The notes below the pieces were generated by a model. It saw only the letters and a list, made by a program, of their open reading frames with translations, had not been told where the DNA came from and ran no database searches. Position numbers and translations under genes: made by a program. 64,000 nucleotides of DNA from Burkholderiales bacterium (lineage in GTDB: Bacteria > Pseudomonadota > Gammaproteobacteria > Burkholderiales > Burkholderiaceae_C): the NCBI GenBank assembly GCA_021732385.1, contig JAKFVA010000013.1, positions 1 through 64,000 on the forward strand, read 5' to 3'. Shown here piece by piece: positions 24,278-32,796 of this stretch (position 1 is the first letter of the stretch; each line of letters opens with the position of its first letter).

Positions 24278-26557
24278 TCAAGCTGGAGATGCTTTTTCCA
24301 AGCCAGCCAGTACTTTGTCCAAGGTCAACGGGAAGTCACGAATACGCACACCGCAAGCGTTGTAGACGGCATTGGCCACCGCAGCACCCGCACCGCAAAT
24401 ACCCAATTCGCCAACGCCCTTGATCTTTAACGGATTGGTCTTGTCGTCAATTTCATCGAGAAAATGCGCTTCAACGTTGGGTACGTCGGCGTGCGACGCC
24501 ACGTGGTATTCAGCCAGGTCGTGGTTAACAAAGCAGCCGTGGCGCTTGTCAATAACCGCGTCTTCATGCAAGGCCGATCCAATTCCCCAAATCATCGCGC
24601 CCATCGCCTGGCTTTGCGCCGTCTTCTGGTTCAATATCCTGCCTGCGGCGAACACACCCAGCATGCGACGCAAACGAATCTCACCGGTGTCACGGTCAAC
24701 CGCAACTTCGGCGAAATGCGCGCCATAGGCTTGTTGCGAGAATTTTTTGGTCATGCTGCCAGGCTTGATTTCTCCACTGGCTTGCAGACCAGTTGGCCCG
24801 GCTAAAACGCCCAGGCTCTCCGAGCGGCCATTGCCTGTGATTCGGCCCCCTTCAAAACGCGCATCGGTTAACTTGACTCCCAGCTTGCGTGCCAATTTTT
24901 CGCGCAGGTTGGTGCAAGCATCAAACAGGCCCGAGCCTGCGCTCGCTGCGCCCCAGGAACCGCCAGAACCTGGCGTCGGTGGAAGGTCGCTGTCGCCCAG
25001 TTCCATACGCACTTGCATCATCGGCAAGCCCAGCATTTCTGCAGCCACCTGAGTGAGCACGGTATAGCTGCCGGTGCCAATGTCGGTCATCGCCATTTGG
25101 ACCGTCAATAAACCTTGACTGTCCAGCGACACCACGCATTTGGAGGGCATCAATAGATTGCTGCGCGTAGCGGCTGCCATGCCCATGCCCAGCCACCAGC
25201 GCCCCTCGGTCGTTTGGTTGGGTTTGGTATTGCGCCGGGACCAGCCAAAGCGTTGTGCACCTTCGCGCAGGCAAGCCACCAAATTGCGCGAAGAAAAAGG
25301 TATGTTGAGCTCGGGATCCATTGAGGGCTCGTTGCGCAAGCGCAGCTCAATCGGATCCAAACCCAGCTTTTCAGCCAGTTCGTCCATGGCTTGCTCTAGT
25401 GCCAGCATGCCCACGGCTTCGCCCGGTGCGCGGGTGGAATCAGAAATTGGCAAATCCAGCTTCACCACGCGGTGCGTCGTCATGCGGTTGGGTGCGGCAT
25501 ACAAGGTGCGCGTCTGCAAGCCCGCCATCTCGGCAAAGTCGTCCATGCGCGCACTGTGAGACCAGGTCTCATGCGCGATGGCAGTCAATTTGCCGTCAGC
25601 GCTGGCGCCCAAGCGCAGACGTTGGATGGTGTCGCTGCGGTGGGTGGTGAAATGGAACATCTGCTGGCGCGTCAGTGCCGTTTTGACCGGACGACCCAGT
25701 TGCCTGGACGCCATTGCCGACAGCATTACGTCGCCATAGACCGGCAGCTTGCCGCCAAAACCACCGCCAATATAGCGGCTGACGATTCGCACTTGGCTGG
25801 GTGCGATCAAAAGCGTATTGGCCACCGCGTTTTGCGCACTCTCCAGAAGTTGCGCCGCGCAGTGAATGGTCAGGTGCCCGTCTTTCCAGTACGCCAGGCT
25901 GGCATGCGGTTCCATCTGGGCGTGGATATGGCAGGGTGTGGTGTAGGTGGCGTCAATCTGCACCGCTGCCTGGGCAAATCCGGTCGCGAAGTTGCCCACC
26001 AGGCTGTCGGTTTTCTGGTCGGGTTGGTCCTCGGGCTTTTCTGCCTTGTTCAGGTAGGCGGCCAATTCGTACTCACCGTTTTGCACTTCATAGTTTGTCT
26101 TCACCAGCCGAGCTGCCGAGCGGGCTTGCTCAAAACTTTGCGCCACCACAAAAGCCACTGCCTGGCCGTAATACGCCACCCGGTTGTTGGCCAGTTGCGG
26201 GCAAGCCCGGGCAAAACGGTCTTTCGCTTTGAGCGGCCCCCAAGTGCCTTGCCGTGGCGCGTTTTTGTACGTCATTACCAGCAGCACGCCAGGCGCGCGT
26301 TCGGCAGCGCTGGTATCAATTAGCGTCAATGTGCCGCGCGCAATGGTGGCTTCCACAATAAAACCGTAAGCCGCTTGCTCGCTGCTTGGTTCGTTCAGTG
26401 GTTGACCACCAACAGGCCGACTCAGTTGCACCTCGTGGGCGTACGGTGCCAGGCCCATGACCTTCAAGCGGCCATCGACACGGTCCACTGACTTGCCAAT
26501 CAAGCCCTGGCGGTTTTCGTCAATCGCGTTGCGCGCAATGGGGGTATTCATTTGCAT
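24278..26557 (-). CDS. Molybdopterin-binding subunit of periplasmic aldehyde/xanthine oxidoreductase (PaoC-like)
   Basis: A 759-aa large subunit of the xanthine oxidase family that binds the Mo-pterin-cytosine dinucleotide and the substrate. Visible blocks include SVDRVDGRLKVMGLAPYAHEV at the N terminus, RYIGGGFGGKLPVYGDVM, MAMTDIGTGSYTVLTQVAAEMLG, and GVGELGICGAGAAVANAVYNACGVRIRD at the C terminus, with the Glu of the GVGE motif as catalytic base. The start is MQMNTP at 26557 (or Met3 at 26551). It is last in a three-gene minus-strand operon in paoA-paoB-paoC order. No XdhC/PaoD-type maturation gene adjoins it. Oxidation of aromatic aldehydes is the likely role by analogy. Confidence 0.88.
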   Translation of the reverse strand: MQMNTPIARNAIDENRQGLIGKSVDRVDGRLKVMGLAPYAHEVQLSRPVGGQPLNEPSSEQAAYGFIVEATIARGTLTLIDTSAAERAPGVLLVMTYKNAPRQGTWGPLKAKDRFARACPQLANNRVAYYGQAVAFVVAQSFEQARSAARLVKTNYEVQNGEYELAAYLNKAEKPEDQPDQKTDSLVGNFATGFAQAAVQIDATYTTPCHIHAQMEPHASLAYWKDGHLTIHCAAQLLESAQNAVANTLLIAPSQVRIVSRYIGGGFGGKLPVYGDVMLSAMASRQLGRPVKTALTRQQMFHFTTHRSDTIQRLRLGASADGKLTAIAHETWSHSARMDDFAEMAGLQTRTLYAAPNRMTTHRVVKLDLPISDSTRAPGEAVGMLALEQAMDELAEKLGLDPIELRLRNEPSMDPELNIPFSSRNLVACLREGAQRFGWSRRNTKPNQTTEGRWWLGMGMAAATRSNLLMPSKCVVSLDSQGLLTVQMAMTDIGTGSYTVLTQVAAEMLGLPMMQVRMELGDSDLPPTPGSGGSWGAASAGSGLFDACTNLREKLARKLGVKLTDARFEGGRITGNGRSESLGVLAGPTGLQASGEIKPGSMTKKFSQQAYGAHFAEVAVDRDTGEIRLRRMLGVFAAGRILNQKTAQSQAMGAMIWGIGSALHEDAVIDKRHGCFVNHDLAEYHVASHADVPNVEAHFLDEIDDKTNPLKIKGVGELGICGAGAAVANAVYNACGVRIRDFPLTLDKVLAGLEKASPA

Positions 26558-26570
26558 GGTGATTGGTCTT

Positions 26571-27545
26571 TCAGGCCGCGGCCAGCACGGCACGCAAGGT
26601 GCGGCGCACCAGCGGAATCTTGAAGTCGTTATGGCCAAAACCCCGTGCACCAGCCAAAACGTTGTCGGCGAGCCGGTTGGCGCCGGCATCGCCCAAGGTT
26701 TGGCCCGCTAATTGGCCTTCTGCCGCCGCCACACGCCAGGGCTGGTGCGCCAAACCGCCAAATGCAAAGCGCGCTGCACGGATGCGTCCGCCCGCCATGT
26801 CGATAACCGAAGCCACCGAAACCAGCGCAAACGCATACGAGGCACGGTCTCGCACCTTGCGGTAACTGTGCACACCAGGTAGCGGCGGCGGCAGGGTAAC
26901 GGCGGTAATCATCTCGCTGGGCTGCAGGCAGTTTTCAATCTCAGGAATAGTCCCGGGCAGCCGGTGCAGGTCGGCAATTGGAATCACGCGTTTGGAACCG
27001 TTGGCAAAAATGGTTTCCACGTTGGCGTCGAGCAAACGCATGGCTACCGCCATATCGGATGGGTGCACAGCAATGCAATGCTCGCTAGCTCCCAGTACGG
27101 CGTGCATGCGGTTGTAGCCCGTAAGCGCTGAGCAGCCTGTGCCAGGCTCGCGTTTGTTGCAAGGTTTGGCCGTGTCGTAGAAGTAATAGCAGCGCGTGCG
27201 TTGCAACAAATTGCCGCCAGTGGTGGCCTTGTTGCGCAACTGCCCGGAGGCACCGCTGAGCAGCGCGCGGCTGAGTACCGCGTAATCATTGCGGATGCGC
27301 GCATCGGCAGCCAGGTCGGCATTGCGCACCATGGCACCAATGCGCAAACCGCCGTCGCCGGTCGGCTCAATGGTGTCCAGGCCCAGGCGGTTGATATCAA
27401 TCAAATGCAGCGGTACCTCGACCTCGAGCTTCATCAAATCGAGCAAGTTGGTGCCGCCCGCAATGAACTTGGCACCGGGTTTGTCAAATGCGGCTTCGGC
27501 GGCGGCTTGTGGCGTGGCAGGCCGCTCGTAGGTAAAGGCTCTCAT
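26571..27545 (-). CDS. FAD-binding subunit of the molybdoenzyme (PaoB-like)
   Basis: A 324-aa subunit carrying [22 protein letters not shown] is the dinucleotide-binding segment, and [13 protein letters not shown] follows. It has the Cys cluster [23 protein letters not shown], which in PaoB-type subunits holds an additional [4Fe-4S] cluster; this distinguishes it from ordinary XdhB. Its ATG overlaps the small-subunit stop (ATGA) and it ends 13 bases before the large subunit. Electrons should pass from Mo through the small subunit's two [2Fe-2S] clusters to FAD. Confidence 0.88.
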   Translation of the reverse strand: MRAFTYERPATPQAAAEAAFDKPGAKFIAGGTNLLDLMKLEVEVPLHLIDINRLGLDTIEPTGDGGLRIGAMVRNADLAADARIRNDYAVLSRALLSGASGQLRNKATTGGNLLQRTRCYYFYDTAKPCNKREPGTGCSALTGYNRMHAVLGASEHCIAVHPSDMAVAMRLLDANVETIFANGSKRVIPIADLHRLPGTIPEIENCLQPSEMITAVTLPPPLPGVHSYRKVRDRASYAFALVSVASVIDMAGGRIRAARFAFGGLAHQPWRVAAAEGQLAGQTLGDAGANRLADNVLAGARGFGHNDFKIPLVRRTLRAVLAAA

Positions 27546-28288
27546 GTGGTTGCCCCCGCCACGTCACGAATGGCGGCAACGATGTTTGGGTAGGCGCTGC
27601 AACGGCACAGGTTGCCGCTCATGCGTTCGCGGATTTCCTCGTCGTTGAGCAAAGCGGTAGGGCTTTTCAGGTCGCGCGTTACGTGGCTGGGCATACCCAT
27701 ACGCACCTCAGCCAGCATGCCGACCGAGGAGCAAATTTGTCCCGGCGTGCAGTAGCCGCACTGCAACCCGTCGTGCTTGAGAAACGCACTTTGCATGGGG
27801 TGTAACTGCGTGGCGCTGGACAGACCCTCAATGGTGGTGATGGCTTGGCCATCGTGCATCACCGCCAGCGTCAGACAGGCATTAATGCGGCGTCCGTCAA
27901 TCAGCACCGTGCAGGCGCCGCACTGGCCATGGTCGCAACCTTTCTTGGAGCCTTTCATACCCAGGTTTTCGCGCAACGCATCCAACACGGTGGTGCGGCT
28001 GTCTACGGTCAGCATGTAGTCTTTGCCATTCACACGCAATTGCACTGGCAACAGGTTGGGCAGGTTGCTGGTGGGGGCCTGTGTCAGCGCAGACCTTTTG
28101 GGTGGTGCCATTTGTGGCCGGGTATTGACTGGTTGCGCCCCGGCCAGCCCGGTGGCTTGTGCGGTGGCCAGTGCGGCGCTGGCCTGCACCATGCTGCGCC
28201 TTGAAATAGGATGTGAAATGGGGTAAGAGTAAGGCGGCGAAACCAACCGTGCGGTTTGATTTTTTTGGGGGTTGTTGCTTTGAGTCAT
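27542..28288 (-). CDS. Tat-exported [2Fe-2S] subunit of the molybdoenzyme (PaoA-like)
   Basis: A 248-aa small subunit. A twin-arginine signal [24 protein letters not shown] lies at about residues 28-52, preceded by an unusually long hydrophilic stretch, so the complex is probably exported folded to the periplasm. The plant-type ferredoxin cluster is CDHGQCGAC with a further Cys in RRINACLTL. The second cluster is CGYC...CRCSAYPNI. This fits PaoA/YagT. It is first in the operon, with about 330 bases of upstream DNA shared with the divergent glycosyltransferase operon. Confidence 0.9.
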   Translation of the reverse strand: MTQSNNPQKNQTARLVSPPYSYPISHPISRRSMVQASAALATAQATGLAGAQPVNTRPQMAPPKRSALTQAPTSNLPNLLPVQLRVNGKDYMLTVDSRTTVLDALRENLGMKGSKKGCDHGQCGACTVLIDGRRINACLTLAVMHDGQAITTIEGLSSATQLHPMQSAFLKHDGLQCGYCTPGQICSSVGMLAEVRMGMPSHVTRDLKSPTALLNDEEIRERMSGNLCRCSAYPNIVAAIRDVAGATT

Positions 28289-28618
28289 CTTGCTTCCTGA
28301 GGACAGGCCGTACGGGTTGTTTGAGCACTAAAGGCAGTCTGCCGTGCACGCCGTTGATAGTAAAAGTGCACAGCAAGGCATAACAATGCCCTTGCACGCT
28401 GAGGCTGTGTCGGAAGATGGCTAAGCAGCGTGTCAGCACGCATCTGCGCACGTTTAGCTGCGTTCAGGCAGCGGCATGGCGCACAAAGTGGCGGTTTGGC
28501 CAACCATTTGTCTGGCTATCGGTCCAGACCTACAGCGCGTAGCGTTCAGCGCCGACAGCAAACCCATGCGGTCAGCGTAGCCTGAATAAGTCCAGCCCAT
28601 CCTCCCAAGGAGTTCGCC
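28289..28618. promoter_or_regulatory. Divergent promoter region of paoABC-like operon and GT2 cluster
   Basis: A 330-base gap without a coding frame of its own. On the minus strand GTAGG TCTGG ACCGATA (28533-28517) matches the recurring motif. On the plus strand GTAGC-N7-GCCGACA lies at 28539-28557, 62 bases before the glycosyltransferase start. AAGGAG at 28607-28612 is the ribosome binding site for the TTG start at 28619. No clear -35/-10 pair was fixed. Confidence 0.45.
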
Positions 28619-29314
28619 TTGATTGCAGTTGTAGTTCCCGCTCATAACGAGCAAGCGCACTTGGGTGCGTGCATGGCATCGCTGAAAGCAGCGTCCCAAC
28701 ACTGGCGGTTGAATCAAGAGCCAGTAATGTTGGTGGTGGTGCTGGATGCTTGTAACGATGCCTCTGAATTGGTTGCACGTGCCGCAGGTGCGACTTGCGT
28801 GCAAGTTGACGCCCGCAATGTCGGTGTGGCGCGCGCTGTTGGCGCGCAATTGGCGCTTGACGCGGGCGCTCGCTGGCTGTCTTTTACCGACGCTGACAGC
28901 GTGGTTGCGCCTGACTGGCTGGTGGCGCAACTGGCATTGGGCTGTGACGCCGTTTGCGGCACGGTGGCGGTCAATGACTGGGGCGCTTATGGCGACCACA
29001 TGCAGCGTCATTACGCTGCGACATACTGTGACGCGGATGGGCACAGCCATGTGCATGGTGCCAACCTTGGTATTAGTGCCCAAGCTTATATGCGTGTTGG
29101 CGGTTTCTCCCCACTGTGCTGCCATGAAGATGTAGCGCTGGTGGAGGCTTTGCGCCGCGATGGCGCGCGCATTGCATGGTCAGCCGCACCGCGTGTGGTG
29201 ACCAGCGCACGCAAAGCGTTTCGCGCACCGGCGGGCTTTGGCGCAACTCTGGCGCGGCTTGACAAGCAAAGTCAGCACACTGATCCCCAACCACTTGATG
29301 GAGTAGCCGCATGA
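28619..29314 (+). CDS. Small family-2 glycosyltransferase
   Basis: A 231-aa soluble GT-A enzyme without membrane helices. The opening IAVVVPAHNEQAHLGACMASL is the nucleotide-sugar fold. The DXD-type metal site is LSFTDADSVVAPDWLV. GANLGISAQAYMRVGGF and the acid-base region CCHEDVALVEAL follow. The start is TTG at 28619, supported by a perfect AAGGAG six bases upstream. Its ATGA stop/start overlap links it to the next gene. The lack of membrane segments argues against polysaccharide synthase activity; transfer of one sugar to a small acceptor is more likely. It is first in a four-gene operon. Confidence 0.85.
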   Translation: MIAVVVPAHNEQAHLGACMASLKAASQHWRLNQEPVMLVVVLDACNDASELVARAAGATCVQVDARNVGVARAVGAQLALDAGARWLSFTDADSVVAPDWLVAQLALGCDAVCGTVAVNDWGAYGDHMQRHYAATYCDADGHSHVHGANLGISAQAYMRVGGFSPLCCHEDVALVEALRRDGARIAWSAAPRVVTSARKAFRAPAGFGATLARLDKQSQHTDPQPLDGVAA

Positions 29315-30369
29315 ACGCCGTACTGGTCCCCGCCCGGCTGACGGCCATGCCGCTGCCCGTTAGCTTGTGCACCGCACTGGCTGATCTGGATACCGATGCC
29401 GACGCACCGGCCTGGCTGAGTGCGCTGGTGGCACGTGGCCAAGACTTGCTGCCATTGCCGGCACGCGGCGGCACGCTGCAACGTTGGCAGGCACTGGCGG
29501 CGGTGGCTGAATATGATTTGTCGTTAGCCAAACTGTTTGAAGGCCATACCGACGCACTGGCCATATTGGCTGAGCTGGGTGAAACGGTCGCCAATGGCCC
29601 GGATGCCACCTGGGGCACCTGGGCAGCCGAATCACCCAACGGCCGCGTCACGATTGAAGCCACCAAAAGCCGTCAGGTCACCCTGCGCGGCACCAAATCC
29701 TGGTGCTCAGGCGCGGCTTACGTGAGTCATGGCTTGTTAACTGCCTGGTATGCCGATGGCCGTGGCCCGCAATTGGTGCGAGTCGCCATGAACCAGCCCG
29801 GCGTGATGGTCAGCGCCAACGGATGGCGTGCCGTCGGCATGAGCGCCAGCGCCAGCATCGACGTGGCTTTTGATGGCGTCACCGCCAGCCTGGTGGGCGG
29901 TGTGGGTGATTACCTGGAGCGGCCTGGTTTCTGGCAAGGCGGCGCTGGCATTGCTGCGTGCTGGTGGGGCGGCTCATTGGCATTGGGCTCGGCGCTGCGC
30001 CATGCAGTCATGCAAGCGGGCGAGTCGGCACGCAACCCGTTTCGCCTGGCGGCGCTAGGCAAGGTCGATCTGGCGTTGCAGAGCACGGCGGCGGTACTGC
30101 GCCACGCAGCGCACTGGATGGACAAATACCCCCGTGCAGATGCCAGCAAAATGGCACTGCGCACGCGGTTGGCGGCGGAAGACTGTGCTCGCCGCGTGCT
30201 GGATGAAACCGGCCGTGCGCTGGGCGCTGGCGCTTTTTGCCGTGACGCACGCTTTGCCCGCATGGCAGCCGATCTGCCGGTATTTGTGCGGCAAAGCCAT
30301 GGCGACCGCGACTTCGCCTCGCTGGGTGAGCGCCTGCTGTCATTCACCGACAACCCATGGCTGTTGTAA
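29311..30369 (+). CDS. Acyl-CoA dehydrogenase-like flavoprotein, catalytic Glu region not canonical
   Basis: A 352-aa protein with the acyl-CoA dehydrogenase fold order: an N-terminal helical part (AEYDLSLAKLFEGHTDALAIL), a middle beta domain (RGTKSWCSGAAYVSHGLL; VGMSASASIDVAFDGV), and a C-terminal helical bundle. The usual IYEGTSEIQ block with the catalytic Glu is absent. The end instead reads GAGAFCRDARFARMAADLPVFVRQSHGDRDFASLG, closer to flavin monooxygenase-type members. Oxidation or hydroxylation of a non-CoA substrate is therefore possible. It overlaps the upstream gene by four and the downstream gene by 13 bases, so co-translation is strongly implied. Confidence 0.78.
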   Translation: MNAVLVPARLTAMPLPVSLCTALADLDTDADAPAWLSALVARGQDLLPLPARGGTLQRWQALAAVAEYDLSLAKLFEGHTDALAILAELGETVANGPDATWGTWAAESPNGRVTIEATKSRQVTLRGTKSWCSGAAYVSHGLLTAWYADGRGPQLVRVAMNQPGVMVSANGWRAVGMSASASIDVAFDGVTASLVGGVGDYLERPGFWQGGAGIAACWWGGSLALGSALRHAVMQAGESARNPFRLAALGKVDLALQSTAAVLRHAAHWMDKYPRADASKMALRTRLAAEDCARRVLDETGRALGAGAFCRDARFARMAADLPVFVRQSHGDRDFASLGERLLSFTDNPWLL

Positions 30370-31130
30370 GCGCACAGCCGCTGATCCAGGACAACCTGAC
30401 ACCAGAGTCGCAATGGCAACTGTATTTGGCTGGTCTTCAGTCAGACGCCTTGCCTTGGCACGATTGGCTTCCGGCGCAGGCACGGCTGGTGGTGCTGGCA
30501 CCGCACCCTGACGACGAGATACTGGCCAGTGGTGTGCTGATGTGCATGCATGCCGAGCGCGGTGGCGAGCTGCTGCTAATTGCCGTCACCGATGGTGAAG
30601 CCAGCCACGCGCAAAGCCTGTCCTGGGATAAGACGGCTTTGGCCGCCGTGCGGCGCAATGAAAGCGCGCGTGGCATGCTACAGCTGGGTTTGCAGGCAAC
30701 GCCGGTGGTTCGGCTGGGTTTACCTGATGGGGCAGTAAACCGGCATGTTCAACCTTTGAGCACAGCGCTTAAAGCGTTGCTTGAGCCTACCGATGTGCTG
30801 CTCAGTCCCTGGCAGCAAGACGGCCACCCCGACCATGAAGCTTGCGGCCAAGCCGCCGCGCTGGCGTGCGCCGCAACAGCTTGCCGCCAGGTTCAAGTGC
30901 CCATTTGGATGTGGCATTGGGCCACCCCCGGCGACGATCGGGTGCCTTGGCAGCAACTGTGTGCCGTGTCCACGCCGTTACCTGCTTGGCGGCGCAAACA
31001 AGCCGCGCTGGCCGCCCATGTAAGCCAGTTGGAGCCACGCTGCAATGCCCAGGGCCAAGCGCAGGAGCCGGTGTTGGACGCAGCGATTGTGGCCAGGGCG
31101 GCGCGCAAGGCAGAGTATTTTTTTGTTTGA
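30357..31130 (+). CDS. PIG-L family (LmbE-like) N-acetyl-sugar deacetylase
   Basis: A 257-aa metal-dependent deacetylase. The zinc-binding motif is LVVLAPHPDDEILASG, and the second motif HPDHEACGQAA supplies the other His ligand. VTDGEASH is the third conserved segment. Family members remove acetyl from GlcNAc moieties of small glycosides or lipids (mycothiol, bacillithiol and GPI precursors). The start lies 13 bases inside the preceding gene. With a glycosyltransferase upstream and a NodS-like methyltransferase downstream, the likely substrate is a GlcNAc-containing product of this operon. Confidence 0.87.
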   Translation: MAVVSAQPLIQDNLTPESQWQLYLAGLQSDALPWHDWLPAQARLVVLAPHPDDEILASGVLMCMHAERGGELLLIAVTDGEASHAQSLSWDKTALAAVRRNESARGMLQLGLQATPVVRLGLPDGAVNRHVQPLSTALKALLEPTDVLLSPWQQDGHPDHEACGQAAALACAATACRQVQVPIWMWHWATPGDDRVPWQQLCAVSTPLPAWRRKQAALAAHVSQLEPRCNAQGQAQEPVLDAAIVARAARKAEYFFV

Positions 31131-31144
31131 ACACCTGCCTTGTA

Positions 31145-31744
31145 ATGCGCTACACGCCTGAATTTTTTGACACCCTGTTCAGCGGCAATGACGACCCCTG
31201 GAATCACCGTGCATGCTGGTACGAAGCACGCAAGCGAGCGCTGGTACTGGCCAGCCTGCCCGCTGCGCGCTACCAGCATGCCTATGAGCCTGGTTGTGCC
31301 AATGGCGAGCTCTCAGCCGCGCTGGCGGGGCGTTGTGACCGGCTCTGGGTGTCCGACGGCTCGCCTCGCGCGGTAGCGGTCACGCGTGCCCGCTTGGCTG
31401 CTTGGCCACACGTACAAGTGCAACAAGCCTGGCTGCCCGCGCAGTGGCCCGATGCGTTGTTTGATCTGGTGGTTATCAGTGAACTGGGCTATTACCTTGA
31501 CCCCAGTGCACTCGATGAGCTGGCGGCCAAAGTGCTGGATTCGCTGCAAGCGGGTGCCACCGTACTGGCTTGCCATTGGCGTTGGCCGATCGAGAATTGC
31601 GCGTTGAGTGGCGACGCCGTACACCAGCGGTTGGGTGCTGCACTGAACCTGCCACTGCTTGGCCAAGTGCTTGAAGCGGATTTGCGTATTGATGTGTGGT
31701 GCCAGGACTCACGCTCAGTGGGGCAACACGCGCATTTGGCTTGA
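31145..31744 (+). CDS. NodS-like SAM-dependent methyltransferase
   Basis: A 199-aa class I methyltransferase. It opens MRYTPEFFDTLFSGNDDPWNHRACWYEARKRALVLA in type, the NodS/nodulation methyltransferase pattern. The SAM site is EPGCANGELSAALAGRCDRLWVSD. NodS of rhizobia N-methylates the deacetylated glucosamine of Nod factor backbones, so its position after a PIG-L deacetylase is chemically sensible. ATG at 31145 is chosen over a much longer frame that overlaps the deacetylase. It is last in the operon; a large palindrome begins eight bases after its stop. Confidence 0.82.
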   Translation: MRYTPEFFDTLFSGNDDPWNHRACWYEARKRALVLASLPAARYQHAYEPGCANGELSAALAGRCDRLWVSDGSPRAVAVTRARLAAWPHVQVQQAWLPAQWPDALFDLVVISELGYYLDPSALDELAAKVLDSLQAGATVLACHWRWPIENCALSGDAVHQRLGAALNLPLLGQVLEADLRIDVWCQDSRSVGQHAHLA

Positions 31745-31751
31745 GTAATGT

Positions 31752-32008
31752 GGTTTTGCTATATAAAAGATAGTAAAAAATAGTAGCGCTACCCGCACGT
31801 TCCTATTGGCTTTGTGGTCAATTAGGCTATCAAAAAACGACTGAAAATCCTATTTTTTTCTTTTGTTGCCGCTGCAACGTAAGAAATGGCTGCGCAAACC
31901 ACAAAAATCAGAAAATAAAGCCGATTTTTAGGCACTAAATTGCCTTCAAAGTAAGTGGGGACGTGCGCGTAGGGCTACTGATTTTTACTATTACTTTGGT
32001 AGCAAACC
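31752..32008. repeat. Large imperfect palindrome: two inverted copies of a ~90-120 bp element
   Basis: The left arm (from 31752) and the reverse complement of the right arm (from 32008) align along most of their length. Matching blocks are GGTTT(T)GCTA, ATAGTAAAAA, AGTAGC, CTAC and CGCACGT at 31752-31800 and 32008-31961, then looser matches (CTTTG, CAATT, AAAAA, ATTTTT) toward the centre. GTTGC-CGCT-GCAAC lies at 31865-31878. The region is AT-rich against its surroundings. It lies between the convergent methyltransferase and otsB genes, and the right arm contains the last codons and stop of otsB. No coding frame is seen. Confidence 0.7.
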
Positions 32009-32782
32009 AAGGAGCACACCTAGCAGCACATCAATTTGCGCTTGAAGCGAGAGGCGAAATTGCGCCAGCGTGGGGGTTTGTGGCGTACCAATACGAACAC
32101 TGACCGAGCCCGACGGGGCTTTGGCAAAGGCGCATTCATCGTTGACATCATCGCCCACCACCAGGGCCCGCCGGGCACCGCAATGGCGCATCGCTGCCAG
32201 CAGCGCATCGCCCTTGTCGGGTGCGCCGGCCGGGGTGATGTTCAGCACCAAGTGGCCATGTGCTGCATGCAAACCGGTGCCCGCTGTTGCCAGTGGCGCA
32301 AGCATGTGGTCGAGCCAACGCCGCGCGCGTTGCGGGTCGGTGGCATGGCGGTAATGCAGCGCCAGCGACAAACCCTTGTCTTCCAGTCCAATGCGTTGCG
32401 CGTGCAATTGGTCTGCCTGGCTTTGCCACAACTGTCGGCACGGCTCGAGCTGGCGCTGCAAGCGGCGCGACTCGGGCAGCCAACGCCCACCCAGGCCACC
32501 CAGGGCACCCGCGTATTCCGCACCATGGTTGCCATACAAATAACGGGGCGTGAAACCGAGCCGCGTGCTGGCATCAGCCACGCTGCGCCCGGTGATGACA
32601 GCAACTGGCCAGCGCTGCGACAAGACATGCAGACGCGCCGCCGTGGCGGGTGCAACCCGGGCGTCTTGCGGGTGGCCCGTAATGGGCGCCAGCGTGCCAT
32701 CCAGATCAAAAGCCAATACCGCATGGCCGGCAGCCAGGCGCTGCATGGCCAGCAGACCCGACGCAGAGAACAGGGCAGTCAC
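31991..32782 (-). CDS. otsB: Trehalose-6-phosphate phosphatase
   Basis: A 263-aa HAD-superfamily phosphatase giving trehalose from trehalose 6-phosphate. Motif I is LAFDLDGTLAPI with both Asp residues. VITGRS is motif II. NHGAEYAG is a trehalose-phosphatase landmark. Motif IV reads LVVGDDVNDECAF. It is 14 bases downstream of otsA on the minus strand. The last residues (GLLPK) and the stop fall inside the right arm of the large palindrome, suggesting that the element's arrival set the present C terminus. Confidence 0.94.
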   Translation of the reverse strand: MTALFSASGLLAMQRLAAGHAVLAFDLDGTLAPITGHPQDARVAPATAARLHVLSQRWPVAVITGRSVADASTRLGFTPRYLYGNHGAEYAGALGGLGGRWLPESRRLQRQLEPCRQLWQSQADQLHAQRIGLEDKGLSLALHYRHATDPQRARRWLDHMLAPLATAGTGLHAAHGHLVLNITPAGAPDKGDALLAAMRHCGARRALVVGDDVNDECAFAKAPSGSVSVRIGTPQTPTLAQFRLSLQAQIDVLLGVLLGLLPK

Positions 32783-32796
32783 CGAATCAAGCCCGA

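Noticed and set aside
24747-27593. Several plus-strand frames opposite the molybdoenzyme genes
   Set aside because: The minus-strand genes have clear cofactor motifs along their length; the opposing frames have none.
30842-31144. Upstream extension of the NodS-like frame
   Set aside because: It overlaps the deacetylase gene entirely in another frame, and family similarity begins at ATG 31145.
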